In this document: piece by piece, positions 36,111 through 49,512 of the stretch
Position numbering within the stretch: position 1 is the stretch's first letter
How the letters are laid out: each line of letters opens with the position of its first letter
Assembly (NCBI GenBank): GCA_008921705.1
Contig: VFFE01006074.1
Location: 189,162 to 253,161 of the forward strand
Source: Burhinus oedicnemus
Lineage: Eukaryota > Chordata > Aves > Charadriiformes > Burhinidae
DNA: 64,000 nt
Direction of reading: 5' to 3'
Made by a program: the position numbers and the translations under genes
The notes under the pieces: generated by a model
What the model was told of the DNA's origin: nothing
Seen by the model: only the letters and a program-made list of their open reading frames with translations
Database searches by the model: none

Positions 36111-36604
36111 GAGCTGGGAAGGCTGCTTTGTAAAGGTGAGGTTTACAGTCTAGCTTTGAAGGTCAGTATGTCTGACCTACAGAAACCAGGTCAGATAACT
36201 TCCAAGTAGGCCCCAAGACCCACTTATCTCCCAAGTCCTTCTCTGTAATTCAGTGTAATAAAGAAAGGGGCAAGGGGATGAGGGGAAGGGTTTGAGGTTG
36301 GTGTGTGTAAAAAATTGATGGCTTTTAGAGGTAAGCATCTGTTTTTGGACTTTGCCATCTCTACCACAGGTGTATGGCAATGTGTGTCTCTGCATACTAA
36401 AAGCGAACCAAAGCAGAACACTGTTTGAGTGTGGGAGAACAATCACATGAAAGATGTTCTTTACAGTACAGGAGAAAGGGCTCAGATGAGACTGGGACCA
36501 GGCGTGTCCTTATAAACTAGAGTTTATAAAAAGGGTGGAAGAATCCCTTGTACAGCCTCCTTAAACAAGAAGGGGTTTATTTTCCCAAGTTAATTTCCCA
36601 TCAT

Positions 36605-36607
<3 letters not shown>

Positions 36608-36638
<31 letters not shown>
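36608..36638. repeat. Poly-T tract, 31 T
   Basis: Thirty-one consecutive T. On the minus strand this is a poly-A, as at the end of a retroposed transcript, but the sequence to its right shows no coding remnant and I see no target-site duplication. A simple homopolymer expansion is the safer reading. Confidence 0.95.
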
Positions 36639-36639
<1 letters not shown>

Positions 36640-36869
36640 GTAGGTGCAAACAGGAAAAGAACATTGTAAAACTTGCCTGGACCTGTGGGGCTTTGGAAGC
36701 CCTTGGCAACGCTCACAGTGCATCTCAGTGCTTCAGGACTGAGACATTTTTCTCTAGCACTGAAGAAACACATAAGTCTCTGTTTTGAATGTTCACTCCA
36801 AGTCAATGATGAAACGGTGTGTCCTGTTAGGCTAAGATGACAGCAGAGGGCAGGGAGTGCAGCCTACGA

Positions 36870-37040
36870 AAGTTAAAATGAAAGCAAACAAGAGATTTGC
36901 TAAACTGCCTTGAACATCATGTTAGGCTTTTGGCCTATTGTTTATGTTCTGTGACTCGAGTTCACCCATTCCCAGCTATTAGGTGTGACCCTGCCTGAAT
37001 TGGCAGGTTCTGACAAAGAATCAGGTTCTGGCTGCATTTA
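36870..37040. promoter_or_regulatory. Candidate conserved non-coding element with T-box half-site
   Basis: Unique DNA containing AGGTGTGA (36981-36988), a textbook T-box half-site. It is followed by a small hairpin-forming CCTGCC/GGCAGG pair around TGAATT (about 36990-37007). No open frame. Function is inferred from motif content. Confidence 0.28.
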
Positions 37041-38116
37041 TTTTGGCCTTGCTAGCGTAAACCCAGGGGCAGAGCTGGAAGTCCACCCTCACCCCAAGCA
37101 CCCTTTGGGATACACTCTCCTTGGGCCAAGCTAAGCCAGACTGGCAGGAGACAGCATTTATGGATGCACACACATCTGAAGAGCCAGCTCAGGGACAGCA
37201 CAAGCTCTGCTTGTTTTCTAAATGTCACCAGAAGGTCTCTTAGAAAGCCAGCAAGGTCTCCAACCTTGATGAGAAAAAGCTCAGTGTAAGCATGAAACAG
37301 TCAAGTCACTGACCTGCCGGAGCTGGCCTTCAGATGAGCAGGTGGAACTTATTGAAGGATCTGAGATTTTAAATTGGTGATAGCTGTAGCTGCTCTGGTT
37401 TTGTGCTCTACTCTGTTTTGCTCTGGGGCCTGTGCCTTTCCTTGTTGGCAATATGCAACACCATGGAGGCCACAAGCTTCCCTTCTGTCAGACATCTGTC
37501 TGAGAGGAAACCTGGATGAGGTGACAGGACAGTTTGCTGTGGGATCAGCTCCAATGTGTCCTTTGAGAGGACACTGTCTAGGTGACTGATTGGATGTCTC
37601 TCAGCATGTCCCTGGAGTTTTACAGGATAAGTCCGGTGGTTGTCTCCTAACTGGCAGAAATGGCTGATATCTCCTAGGTGGTTTCTGCCCCCATGTTTCC
37701 TGACATCTCTTCCAAATGTATGGGTATCCCAAGGAGGAGCCAGCGTCTGCAATAGTGTGGGAAGGGGAGGAGGGAGAGGGGAACAAGCTCGTGTCCTTGT
37801 AAGCGTAACAGTTTAGTCTTTGCTCTCAGGGACACAAGCTGGCAGTTGGCTTTGTAGTAACCCACATGACAACAGGAATAACATCAGGCATAATTAGACG
37901 AAATGATGGTATAAGTTCAACTCTTTCCCCCCAAAGCACCCAGCCCCCTCAACCCATTTTGAAACAATGCACCTTTTGTGGGCTCCAAGTAGCTTTTAAA
38001 AACACAATCGATTTCTTTCTTCCCTGTCATAGAAAAGAGTTTGCTGCTTGGATAACGAATGTTGAAATGTCTCAGGGAGGATGGAGGCTGGGACAGGGAG
38101 AGGAGGAGACACCTCA
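37041..38116. other. Non-coding stretch
   Basis: Overlapping short frames on both strands, no domain. The portion 37860-38060 (GGCATAATTAGACGAAATGA, ACACAATCGATTTC) has CNE-like composition. Confidence 0.45.
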
Positions 38117-38135
38117 CCCCCCCCGCCCTCCCCCC
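38117..38135 (-). other. G-quadruplex-capable tract on the minus strand
   Basis: Plus-strand runs C8-G-C3-T-C6 give, on the minus strand, G6-A-G3-C-G8. The G8 can supply two runs of three, so the four-run rule for an intramolecular quadruplex is met with very short loops. Folding is predicted from the pattern only. Confidence 0.6.
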
Positions 38136-38509
38136 AGCTTCTTCTGATGTCCTCTGCCAGATCACCCCTACCTCCCACCAGCCCCCAGATAATCATTTCT
38201 CCTTCTTACTACAATTTTAAATGTTCTTCCTTTCCACCCCTGCAGCCCACAACAGTATCCCCTATTGTCCTGGCATTGGAGGTATACGTGATGTAGTCAT
38301 GATTCTGCCTTTTCCAAGGCCTTGTCAGGTTATGGATGATTGGTCATGCTTCATCCACCCAATGAAGCCCATCAAAGAACAGCAGAAAATTTTCCCCTGC
38401 TGTCTCCTTCTACTAAGTGCAACTTGGCTGAGAGGACTACTGTGCTGGATTTGAATGGAAATTATCTAAGTGTGTGGCTCCAGCTCCCCCTGCTAGCTCC
38501 CCTCTCTTT

Positions 38510-38730
38510 AAAAAAAAGAGACTGAAATGTAATCAGATTTACTTTAATGAGGGGGGACCGAGAAAATGCATCCCATGAAAAAGAAAGAACTTTGTGGGCA
38601 ATCCAGGTCCCACACTATAAACAAAATCAAGTCACTCTATATTAGCGTAGGGAAAGCTTCAACACAGGAGAAACCCTGTTTATAACCCCTCCTTATCACA
38701 GCTTTCTAGTCAGCCCATTAAACTGCTTTG
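38510..38730. promoter_or_regulatory. Candidate conserved non-coding element (weak)
   Basis: AT-rich unique DNA with AATGTAATCAGATTTACTTT, ACTATAAACAAAATC (forkhead-like TAAACA) and CAGCCCATTAAACTGC. No open frame. Texture only. Confidence 0.2.
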
Positions 38731-41700
38731 TTGGGTACAAAGTGAGTCTCCTGCGTCACACCCCCATGTAGATGTGTGTGTACGTGACTACCAGCTAAGA
38801 GAGTTGGACATGGAAAGGCAGCACCAGGTCAAAAATGGACCAGACTCTGAGTGGTATGATTTCAGTTTGAGATGGTTTTGGGTCCTTTGCTGAAATATGA
38901 GTAATTTTAAAACTACTGAGCTAGGAACTGTGGGGTTTTTATTGGTTTGGCTGTTTGGTTTTGTGCATCTTTAAAGCATTTAGACATGAAGTGTGATGCC
39001 AACCACTGCAGCATTATTAACATTTTAAGTGTCTGAAGACTGCAAATGACTGTAATGCTAAGTAATACATCTATATGTGTGTGTACATGTGTGTGTCGTT
39101 GAAAACTTTGAAATTGGTTTATAACTTTACTAAGTTGATTCAAACCTAGCTTCTTTTTAAGGTCCCAGTGAGATTCCAAAGCAATCAAGTTTGAAGACTT
39201 GCAGTGCGGTCATGTAAATAAAACTTGTGAACAGTGGAGTCTGACAAAGCAGTCTTGAGAACTATTCGTCTAGTTAATGGGCATAGGAAAATTTCTTCCG
39301 GAAATGACCCAATAGTTGTATATGTATGAAAAAGAGAATCAAAAATTATATTCACAGCATGGGGGTTTTTTTTCAGTGCTCTTAATTTTGGGGTAGCCAT
39401 ACATGTTCTTTCCTCAAGCAGGACAGTCATTATTTCTGCAAAAACTCCCTGCCCTGACAAACTTTAATCCCAAACTGGTGCATATTTCTTTTAGCACTGC
39501 CTTGAAAATATTGAAGCAGAATTTTTGGGAAGCTGCATTCTTCCCCCTGCTCATGTACAATTTGATTTTGCCACCCTAAAACTTCTGGGAAGTTGCAGGC
39601 CAACAAGTGAACGTTCCAGAACTTACAAGGTTGTGGCAACAGAGGATTGATCATAAACTCTTTTCCAAACATAACTACTAGGTTAACTGTTTACTGGATA
39701 TTACCCAGAGAGTATATTTTATTGACTGTGAATTCATTAATAGTTAACTGGTGTGCAGACCTTGAAACAATGCGCTGATTCTTCATATTGAATCGTATCT
39801 CAGACAAATACAATAAGATGCCACGGTCTGTTGCTTTCTCAGCTCAACATTGCTGAGTGTTGATGTCAGGGAAAAGTCTTACTCAGTTAACAGCATTCCT
39901 AGAGCATTCTGTGGGTCTGAAGGAGCTACAGAAAACTCAGAGGCTTCACTGAGATACAAAAGCTGAACCCACAAAACAGAACAAGACAAAAAAAAAAAAA
40001 AGGGGAAAAAGGTGATGGAGCTCTAGAGTTAAAATTGTCAGTGGGGTTCCCAAGTCAGTAATACACATCTTGAGGAAACAAATAGGCAGACAAAGGATCA
40101 AACCTGCCTGCTGTGCTTCAGCACAAAGCAAGGGTTTCCTGCTATGAAATGTTACCTCTGTCAAAAAGGTTCCTTGGATGCCTTTTAAATGTTTACCTGT
40201 TTATATGTTTGGTTACCTGTTTGTATGACTAGTTTTTGCTCCTGCAACCTGAACCTTTTAATTTCTCAGCTTTCTTCCCCAGAATTGTGGAGAGTTATTT
40301 GCAAACTGTATTTCCTTGCAAGGCAGAGAGAGCATGAGTTCATGTATCTGCAGAAATTTGAAAATGCTGAGTGCTGGATATGACTGCTACTCATAAAGGA
40401 GTTTGGTTTCTGAATGGTGATGCACCCAGAAACACATGAAAAAGTGTTTATGTTTTAAAGCCCTATTGAACGCCAGGAGGACAAACACTCTATATCTGTT
40501 GAAGGCCAGGATCATTGCTGTAAGATTAACTAGAAAGGAAAAACACATGGCAGCCATCCAGGAAACACAGCTATCGGAAGGTAAACAGGCATAATCAACC
40601 AGGGACTCCAAAAAGTTGCCCTACCAACAAAATAAAAGATACGACCCCCTCTGAAGGCCCTGTTTCCTAGAAGCGTGTATCTAAATAGAAAACAAAGGGA
40701 AATATTTAGGGCTAAGGAACAGCTTTAAGGCCATGGATGAGGCCAAAAAGTAGGGCTAGCCCTGGCTGAAGTTTAAGGGTGGTGGTACACTGAGTATGGT
40801 GCTTTTGAAATGCCAGAGGGTACATTTGTGCTCATGCCAGCTCCTAAGGAGGGAGACACTGACTCTCCCTGTCCTTTTCTGCAAGAAGTAATTGTTTTTT
40901 CTGGCAAGATGTATACAATAGTGAGGACAGTGGGATTTTTCCAACCCTGCTTCTGACATTGTCTTTGTAGGCTTTGCTGTGTTCCTATGCCAATCATGCC
41001 CCACTGGCTGAACTACCTGGGCAGAAATGATATCTATGTGTTTTTGATAGATTTTGCCCTAGAGTTCACCAAATTTCTTTATGCATGGATGTACCTGTCA
41101 GCACTCCCAATGACTACAACTGAAAATACTTGACTTCATTTTCTTGCAGTGTACATTTATCTCCTGTGCATTTTGAGCCTGCCATCTATAAACAGCAAGG
41201 AGATATTTCCAATTTATGGACTTCTACTGTTTAACCTTCTCAGTCACGGCCAACAAGTTGCACTTAATCATGTATGCTTTTCGGGTAGCCTTGAAAATGA
41301 AAGACAAGTATGAAAGTCAATGAGAAACCACTTTTTGCCTACAAAAATGTAAACCTCTGTCCTTGTTTTAATGTAGTTGCTTTCTATAAAAGATCAAGTG
41401 AGCTTTTTTTCATGAGGAGCCCTCCTTAACAGTAAAATACAACACACTAAAAAAACCCCAAACTGATGATTTTAAAAGAATGTCTCTATATTGTAGACAA
41501 AGGAGATTTTTGCCTACAGCCACTCTGAAAAAAATGCATAAGGACTTGCATTGCTTTCTTTCACTGAAGCATAAAAACCTGTAGGCGTTATTAAAGTTCT
41601 CTTATGATGGCCCTTAAGACTATAAACTGAAAAAAAAGAAAAAGAAAAACAAAAGGTGGAGTTGTAGTGAGGAACAAACTTATTCCTCATGTCTTTCTTT

Positions 41701-42797
41701 GACTTGAAGGGGAAAAGGCAAAAGAAGAGTTCGGCCCATCAGGTCAAACGTACAAGCAAGGTGGCTTAATGTCACAAATCATAAAAGTTAGGAAAGCCAA
41801 AGAACACAGATGCTAGTGGGTTGCATGTGATCTCATGCCTGTTTTGCAGCTGTGTGTATTGGATATTTGTTGATGGCAAGGAATTGGCTCTTGATTTACA
41901 AACGTATTAGCAGAGAGCTGACTTGTTTTAGGTAGACAGAGACCTTCAGTTTCACTACACCCATTTAATAACCATGGGACACCTCAGCAACACTTTTAAG
42001 AACAAAATGCTACAAGGTTTAGTGCAGTGTCAGCTCTGATCATTCATCTGTCCCCTCTTCACTGCCAGTCTCTCAAATTTGCACTAACGAATGGAGGAAG
42101 GATTTGTGAAGAATCTACAGCTGTATCAAGCTGCTTTACTCTTCCAAACAAGTCTGTCTCTGGATAATTTGTGGAGCAGTTAGACTCTCATTCCTCTTTA
42201 ATCTTTCTTCTTCTTTGGAACAGGTAGACTGATCCGATGTATCTGTAGACCTTCTTCAACATATTCGTGTGACTGCGTTGAACTGAGGTGCTGTGGTCTA
42301 ATTCTGTGAATGTTCATATGCTGTGGGACTAGCTATTAGGTTGGGCACAATGCAGTATTGAAGATGTAATTATAAAAAATTGCACCTCAGGTTGGCTGCA
42401 TTATTGAAAATAATAACCTGTATCAATCACACCATGTATTTGACCTGCAATTAATAAAAAGATACATTCATTAGGCCACACTGATTTTCTGATTTTCTGG
42501 CTATGAGAGAAAAACAAGGTGTTTTTCTTTACCTACAGTTGTTATAAAGTCATTGCTATGGTATCCATACCCTGGTGTAGGACTTTGGGTTGTAACAAAC
42601 TATGCCTGCTACATCTTTGACTTTAAATACCAAATGCTTTGGGCTGTTTGAAAATGTTGGGTTTGTTTTAATACTTACTTTGATATTTCCTGTCCAGATT
42701 GAGACCTATGTGCAAGATGGATGATGTTTTACTACACAAAACAGTGTAACTGCATTATATTTGTATTCTATGTATAAAGGCCAAGCAATGTGAATAA
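38731..42797. other. Non-coding stretch
   Basis: About 4 kb without a gene. It contains a TG-rich run near 39075-39097, a 14-A tract at 39988-40001, and an A-rich run at 41631-41655. Otherwise unique AT-rich DNA. Confidence 0.55.
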
Positions 42798-44755
42798 CAT
42801 AGAATCATAGAATAGTTTGGGTTGGAAGGGACCTTTAAAGGTCATCTAGTCCAATCTCCCCTGCAATGAACAGGGACATCTTCAACTAGAGCAGGTTGCT
42901 CAGAGCCCCATCCAACCTGACCTTGAATGTTTCCAGGGATGGGGCTTCTATCACCTCTCTGGGAAACCTGTGCCAGTGTTCCTTCAACCTTACTGTAAAA
43001 AATTTCTTCCTTACATCTGGTCTAAATCTACCCTTTTTTAGTTTAAAACCATTACGCCTCATCCTATCGCAACAGGCCCTGCTAAAAAGTTTGTCCCCAT
43101 CTTTCCTGTAGGCCCCCTTTAAGTACTGAAAGGCCACAATAAGTTCTCCCTGGAGCCTTCTCTTCTCCAGGCTGAACAACCCCAACTGTCTCAGCCTGTC
43201 CTCATAGGAGAGGTGCTCCATCCCTCTGATCATTTTTGTGGCCTCCTCTGGACCCACTCCAATAGATCCATGGCTTTCCTGTGCTGAGGGCTCCAGAGCT
43301 GGACGCAGTACTCCAGGTGGGGTCTCATGAGGGCGGAGCAGAGGGGAAAAATCACCTCCCTTGACCTGCTGGCCATGCTTCTTTTGATTCAGCCCAGGAT
43401 ATGGTTGGCTTTCTGGGCTGCAAGCACACAGTCAGCTCATGTCCAGCTTTTCATCCACCAGTACCCCGAAGTCCTTCTCAGCAGGGCTGCTCTCAATCTT
43501 TTCATCCCTCAGCCTGTGTTGATGCCAGGAGTTGCCCTGACCCAGGTGCATGACCCTGCACTTGGCCTTTTTCAACCTCATGAGGTTCACATGGGCCCAC
43601 TTCTTGAGCTTGTCCAGATCCCTCTGGATGGCATCCTGTCTCTCAGGTGTGTCAACTGTACCACTCAGCTTGGTGTTATCCGCAAATTTGCTGAGAGTGC
43701 ACTCAATCCCACTGTCTGTGTCATTGATGAAGATATTAACAGTACTGGTCCCAATACAAACCCCTGATGGACACTACTTGTCATTGATCTCCATCTGGAT
43801 ATTGAGCCATTGACCACTACCCTTTGGAAGTGTCTCACCAATTTAGAGAGAAGGTTGTTGTGGAGGACCATGTCAAAGGCCTTACAAAAGTCCAGATAAA
43901 TGACATCCACAGCTCTTCCCTTGTCCACTGATGTAGTCTCTTCATCATAGAAGGCCACTAGGTTGGTCAGGCAGGACTTGCCCTTGGTGAAGCCATGCTG
44001 GCTGTCTTGAATTACCTCTCTGTCCTCCATGTGCCTTAGCATAGCTTCTAGGAGGATCTGTTCCACGATCTTGCCAGGCACAGAGGGGAGGCTGACAGGT
44101 CAGTAGTTCCCAGGGTCCTCCATTCTACCCTTTTTAAAAATAGGTGCAATGTTTCCCTTTTTCCAGTCACTGGGGACTTCACCAAACTGACATGACTTTT
44201 CAAATATCATGGAGAGTGGCTTGGCAACTACATCAGCCAGTTCCCTCAGGACTCTGGGATGCATCTTGTCAGGTCCCATAGACTTCTGTACGTTCAGGTT
44301 CCTCAGGTGGCCATGAACCTGATCTTCTCTTACAGTGGGAGGGACTTTGCTCCCCCAGTCCCTGCTTTGCGGTACATCCACTCAAGAGGTGTGGGAAGAG
44401 AGGTTGCCAGTGAAGACTGAGGCAAAAAATTTGTTGACCAGCTCAGCCTTCTCCTTGTCTGTTGTTACCAGTTTGCCAGCCTTGTTCATCAGGGGAGGTA
44501 CACTTTCTTTGACCTTCCTTTTCTGGTTGACATACCTGTAAAAGCCGTTCTTATTATTCTTTGTGTACCTTGCCAAGCTCAGCTCCAGCTGTGCCTTGGC
44601 CTTCCTGACACCATCCCTACACAACCAGGCAGCGTTCCTATACTCTTTGCAAGATACTTGTCCCTGCTTCCACTGCCTGTGCATTTCCTTCTTGCCCTTT
44701 AGTTTGACCAGCCATGCCAATCTCTTGCCTTCCTTTCCTGATTTCTCAGGAAACT
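42798..44755 (-). mobile_element. CR1 LINE, long but broken copy (CR1 copy 4)
   Basis: About 2 kb of CR1 in antisense orientation. The left end carries the tail (ACATAGAATCATAGAAT at 42798-42814), then a 3' UTR with CAGGGACATCTTCAACTAGA typical of avian CR1, then ORF2 read leftward. It runs from the linker upstream of the reverse transcriptase (LKGKKEMHRQWKQG near 44690) through the RT domain to the C-terminus (stop near 42886-42888). The 5' truncation lies about 44745-44790; exact placement is uncertain. The copy belongs to a different, older subfamily from the other three and is riddled with stops and frameshifts. Confidence 0.95.
42886..44745 (-). pseudogene. CR1 ORF2 pseudogene with damaged reverse transcriptase
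   Basis: Read on the minus strand the order is: pre-RT linker (44.7-44.4 kb), RT N-terminal part ([35 protein letters not shown]), fingers/palm ([30 protein letters not shown]), then the catalytic-loop region and the C-terminal domain. Damage seen: a TGA within NY-PVSL near 44104; a stop between the linker and the RT part near 44382; loss of about 20 residues between LLSKL and QRVVVNG near 43830; a frameshift after VLGPVL; the catalytic-loop motif reads FADN (codons 43675-43686) where active RTs have two adjacent Asp; and a further frameshift near 43430. Compared with the known family this is clearly non-functional. Confidence 0.9.
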
Positions 44756-45969
44756 TGTGAGGCTCAAGGTTTTTACACATCTAGTCCTGGAAATCAGACC
44801 AGCAGCACAGGCCTGGGAACAGCTCCAGCTCTAGACTGTATCCATCTGCCTACCTAGCTCCAGATCAGTAGTCTGATTTTTTTGCCATAGATTCTGCCCA
44901 AACATCCTTTTGGAAGTGACACACCCTGATGCTGAAAGACTTTCCAAGAGAGGTTTCAGCAGGGAGGAAAAGGAAGAATATAACATCTCATAAACTCCCT
45001 GTGACTACAGAACAAAGCCCAAAGGCTATCATTACCAAGATGCATACTGCTAGCGTCATTTCCAAAAGAAGATCTCAATTTATTGTGTGTTGGGAGTTTC
45101 TACGGTCAGCTCCATCCTGCTATGTGGTATAACAATGCATCAGTTGCACAATAGAAGTAACCTCACAGTATTCATGTCACTTCAACAAGACAGCAGAAAA
45201 ACTCCACTCTTGTATTTACAGGGTGGTTTGTTTTTTCTGACATTTAATTCTTGCATGGCAGGCATCAGTGCTTTAATGGGAGAGATAGGAGAGATATTTC
45301 AACTGAAAACAAAATAATTAATAGAAACCAGTTATGAGTCTGTGTTTCCTATCCTTGACAAACTTCCCTCTTTCTTTTTTTTTCCCTTTCATTGTCATGT
45401 CATGTCAGAGCTGATTATAAGGGATGGGCCTCATAGAAGAGAGCATTACACGGGTGGCCTCTGGACTACTGAGCTTCAGTTCTGTTCTGGAGATCACAGA
45501 CCTCAGTTTCACTGTCTTTGCCCTCCCCCTAACACAGTGAAAACTCTGAAGTGAAAGCCCAGAGGTAAATTTCTTAGCCTTGAGTCTAAGTTCATGGATT
45601 CTGAGATGGAAGGAAAAGCTCTTATTTCACAGTCAAAGACCAATCACAAAGTAGTTTCTATTGTGATGGAAAACCAAATGGCCAAATTATGGCTATTTCC
45701 ATATATGGCAAAAATGGCTCTCTTGCATCACAAATACCCAATATGTCCTAGTGGCTGACCTCTAAAGATAGCCCAGATATGTGTCCACTCACCATCTGAT
45801 ACAGAGCAAGACCACCCAAATAGGCAGCTCTGCCAGGCAGCTGCCATCCTGTTAAAGAGATCTTGAAAGCAGAAATGGCGAGACACAGGCAATATCGGAA
45901 GCAACACAACAGGGAACGCTCCCAGCAGAGGCAAAGAGACAGAGGCAGGAAGCAAGGAAGGAGACAACA

Positions 45970-46012
45970 GCTAAGGAGGAGAAGGAGGAGAAGGACAAGA
46001 GGTACTGTCTTT
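45970..46012 (+). repeat. Purine-rich GGAGAA-type tract
   Basis: Short imperfect repeats of GGAGAAGGA on the plus strand, almost all purine. Such tracts can form triplex structures, but no function is visible here. Confidence 0.6.
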
Positions 46013-47472
46013 CAGGCTGAGCAGTAGAAAGGCTGTCACAGGATGAGACTTTCTGAAAGATCCTGGTGAAACTACAATGCTGCAGGGTCTATCTTGCGAC
46101 CAGAGATGGAAACCTCTTTCTGGCTCAAGGATGATGTATCTTTGAGGGAAAATAGGTTTAAGATCTTGGCTGTGGAGCCAATATGAAAGTTGGAATGGCC
46201 ACATTGGCTGCAACCATAAGGAAATGCTGGAAATGTTTAGCTGTTAATCTGTTGCTCAGCTGATTATTGTGTGTAGGATAAATGCCTGAGACTTATTGCT
46301 GCTTTAATTGTCCTTATCCAGGAAAGACCATCTTTCGCTGCCTAGAGAATGGCTCTCAAGTTCATGCAACATCACGTGATCAGAGCAGGCTAGACAGATT
46401 GCGGCAAGCTAGTGATCTACCTTCTGGCTAAACTGAAACCATGGCCAGGGCAGGCAGGACACCAGAAAGGGGTGGTGGAACTGATCACACAAAATCAAGT
46501 CAGAATCTAAATTTCTTCCTCTACTCAGACCTTTCCCAGGGGATACCTGAGCAGCCGTTGTCCTCTCCGCTTCACAGGAACTGCCACTAGAAATTCCTTA
46601 GCTCTCTGAGGAATACAGTTTGGGGCCTTGTGAATCGTGAGGTCACTGCAATAGGACAATCAAAGCAGGTGTTTCCAAATTCTCCTGATCACAAGGAGTG
46701 AACCTAATAAAACGCTAGTTTAAATAACAGAGAACAGCAGCTAAGAAGTCCTGAGCAAATAAGTTCTCCGTCACTTCCTGTTGTCACCTGTGATCTGTCA
46801 ACCTCAAGAGGTTCAGAAGTTCACCCATAATCTGCAGGAGAGCAGGACTGCGGGCCCAGATGCATGGGATAGTGCACCAGCTCTGAGCCCTTTCTCTGCA
46901 TCCTTGGCCAGCAAGGCTCCATATGCAAAGTTCTCTGACGAGCAGCAAGGCAAGGATGTGGCCCAGGTTAATGAGGATGCTGCATTGAGCAGCATGCCTT
47001 GGCATGGACCTGCAAGCTGTTGCTCTCAGTTGCCCGGGGGGCTTCTCTGATGAGGCAGGAGAGGGGTGTGCTGGGTGTGTGAGGGAAAGCATTGTGCCCG
47101 CAGCAAATAATTCAAGGTACATTTTGTCCAGAAGTGACACTACGGCCCATACTCTTGCAAACAATTGCAGCAGGAAAGCCCTGCCCATCATCTCTTACTC
47201 TATTTCCTCTTCCTTCCCTCTCCCCGGATTGGGCACCACTGTGCCAGAGCTGTGGGGACATGCTGGTGCGGATATCCTGCCGGGAGAGTCCATGTTACGC
47301 CCCGCTGAGGTCACAGCGAGACCTGTCACTCCACAAACCTTTTGAACCACTGGTGGAGCCCCTGAAGGTCAGGTAGGGTCAGAGCACAGATGGGACTCCT
47401 ATCCCATTCCTGTTCAAACACCCAGTGGGTGACTGTTAGTCTTCAGTATCAGTCTTTCGGCTACTCCCTCCT

Positions 47473-47504
47473 TGTATGTGTATATGTATGTGTGTGTGTA
47501 TATA
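47473..47504 (+). repeat. TG/TA dinucleotide run
   Basis: Alternating TGTATGTG / TATATG / TGTGTGTGTA, an imperfect purine-pyrimidine alternation of about 32 bp. Confidence 0.75.
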
Positions 47505-49512
47505 GGGAGAGAGTCGTGTTGGTGTTTTTTGGAACTACTCAGTTTCTTGCCTTGTTTTTTTTCACTTTTCACAGCTTTATTACTCCATTAATATTTCTGA
47601 AAGCCAAGCCTTACTCCAATGGTCTCTCATGATTAAAAACTAAATGCTGCAGAGGAGATGACAGTCCTCACATAAGCCAATGAGTCAGTGAATTCCTTTG
47701 TGAAGCCTAAGTCCATCCAGATGTTGACCTCAGCTCTGATGCTATGTTGTTCCCTATTTTCCTCGAGTAATGCTGGATATGCTTAAGATGGGTATGACGT
47801 GACCATCAATGAGGAAAGACAGGCTCTCTAAGAGGGTAAAATGTTTTGCTTCTTTCTACAATAGGATTGTGAAGCTCTTTCCACTGCTGTAATTCTTGGC
47901 CGTTGCCTTACAAATGCTTGTGTTACAAACATTATTGCTCATTTAGTACTATTTGCATTGCATAGGCGTAAATCTCTAAAGGCGATCTAAGTATGAGACA
48001 GTCACTTTGTATGGGTCTAATTTGGGTTTTCAGGCTTTTTACAGAGCCAAAGGGCTACATGGGACTATACTGGTAGGCAGAGAGAACAGAACAGCAAGGA
48101 CCTAGCTGCATGAAGCTGCTAGAAATGTTCTGTTTGCACAGTCTAAACCCAGTATTTTCATTAAATACAAAGGGAGGAAATGGTATTCTACCTAGTTAGA
48201 TTCTCCCACAATTTTGCTGTTTCTTTACTTTTCTTTGCAAGCTATTTCTTAGAAACTGGACTCTGAATTACACTTTTTAGCAGTTGCTGGGCTAGATCTT
48301 TCCTTGCTGTGAATCAGGGCAGCTCCATCATCTTGACTGCAGGCTGCATTGCTGCAGGCCAGGAACGGTACTTCTCCTGAAAGGCATGCGTGACAGAGGA
48401 CCAGAGGTGGGCATACAGCCTTGCTTGCTGCACAGGTTTTAGCAAGGGCCCAACAGCAGAAACGAGGATAGTGCCAAGTGAATCATGTTCTGGGCTCATC
48501 CTTTGCCTTCCCCACCCCTCTGGATGACCCAAGCCACATTTTCATGACGAATATCAGCAGACCTGGATATTTTTCCAGGACTTCATTTTAACCAGATTTC
48601 TGGAATCTGACCTTCGGAGGCATTTACTCTGCCAAGTCCTCTCTCAGATCTGGGACATTTTCTTAAGTGGTCCTTCACTTTCCTGTTGTGGGATTCAGCC
48701 TGGGGATGCAGAGACTATAAATGGGGATTCCCTCATCTCAGACTGTCCAGCTACATCTAACCAACCAAAGTAACTCTCTCAGGAAGTTCCTCTCCAGCTG
48801 TCATAACATAATCTCACCATGCTGACCTGTCACAGTGTTGTTTCCTGCTAAGATATAACTGGTCAGCTGATGAGGGGGCTTTAGCAATGGGAGCAGAGTG
48901 AGCGGAGCATTGCGGAGCTGCACCTTTGGCGATGTTTAGTCTGGATCCCCATTATCCTTTGGTATTGGGATTTGCTTGTTGCTCGTTAGGGCATTAGGCA
49001 CTTAGTTACATATGTCTAACACCTGTTTGCCCATGGACACATGAAGCCTAGCCTGCTGCTCTGCCTTCTAGGCTCCTGACCCCTGCCCCAGGTCCCGATG
49101 GCTTTCACTCCGTGCTCCAAGCCTTTGCTTTTCTGTGCTTGCACCAGGCGTCGTCTCCCTGAGCTTCAGCAGCAGAGGCGTAGCCTGTTCTGGGCATGCA
49201 GATTTCTGGTCTTGGAGGTTAGCTTTGGCCCCTTCCCCAAATTGCCCCAAATATTGCCCTTTAAACGGGAAAAGTAGACGCGTCAAGGGCAGGGACAGCT
49301 GGAGAGACAGTGACAAGTCTGAGCCAGATGCAAAGACAGGATTCAAGTGTCTAGGGTCTCTGTGACGAGTTCCTTCCACCTGGTCGTACTGAATATATCA
49401 GAAGGCAGCTGTCAATAGGCTGGAGTACCAGTGACTTGAAATCTGTGATGCAGTTAACACAAACTGGCATCTATCGGTTTAGTTTCCTCTATAAAACTCT
49501 ATTTCTACTCTT

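Larger units (their letters stand above)
44756..49512. other. Non-coding stretch
   Basis: No gene recognised over about 4.8 kb. It includes a purine-rich GGAGAA-type run (45970-46012) and a TG/TA dinucleotide run (47473-47504). A frame of 135 codons at 46784-47191 (-) has no domain. Confidence 0.5.

Noticed and set aside
36608..36700. Processed pseudogene on the minus strand ending in the poly-T/poly-A tract
   Set aside because: No coding remnant next to the tract and no target-site duplication found.
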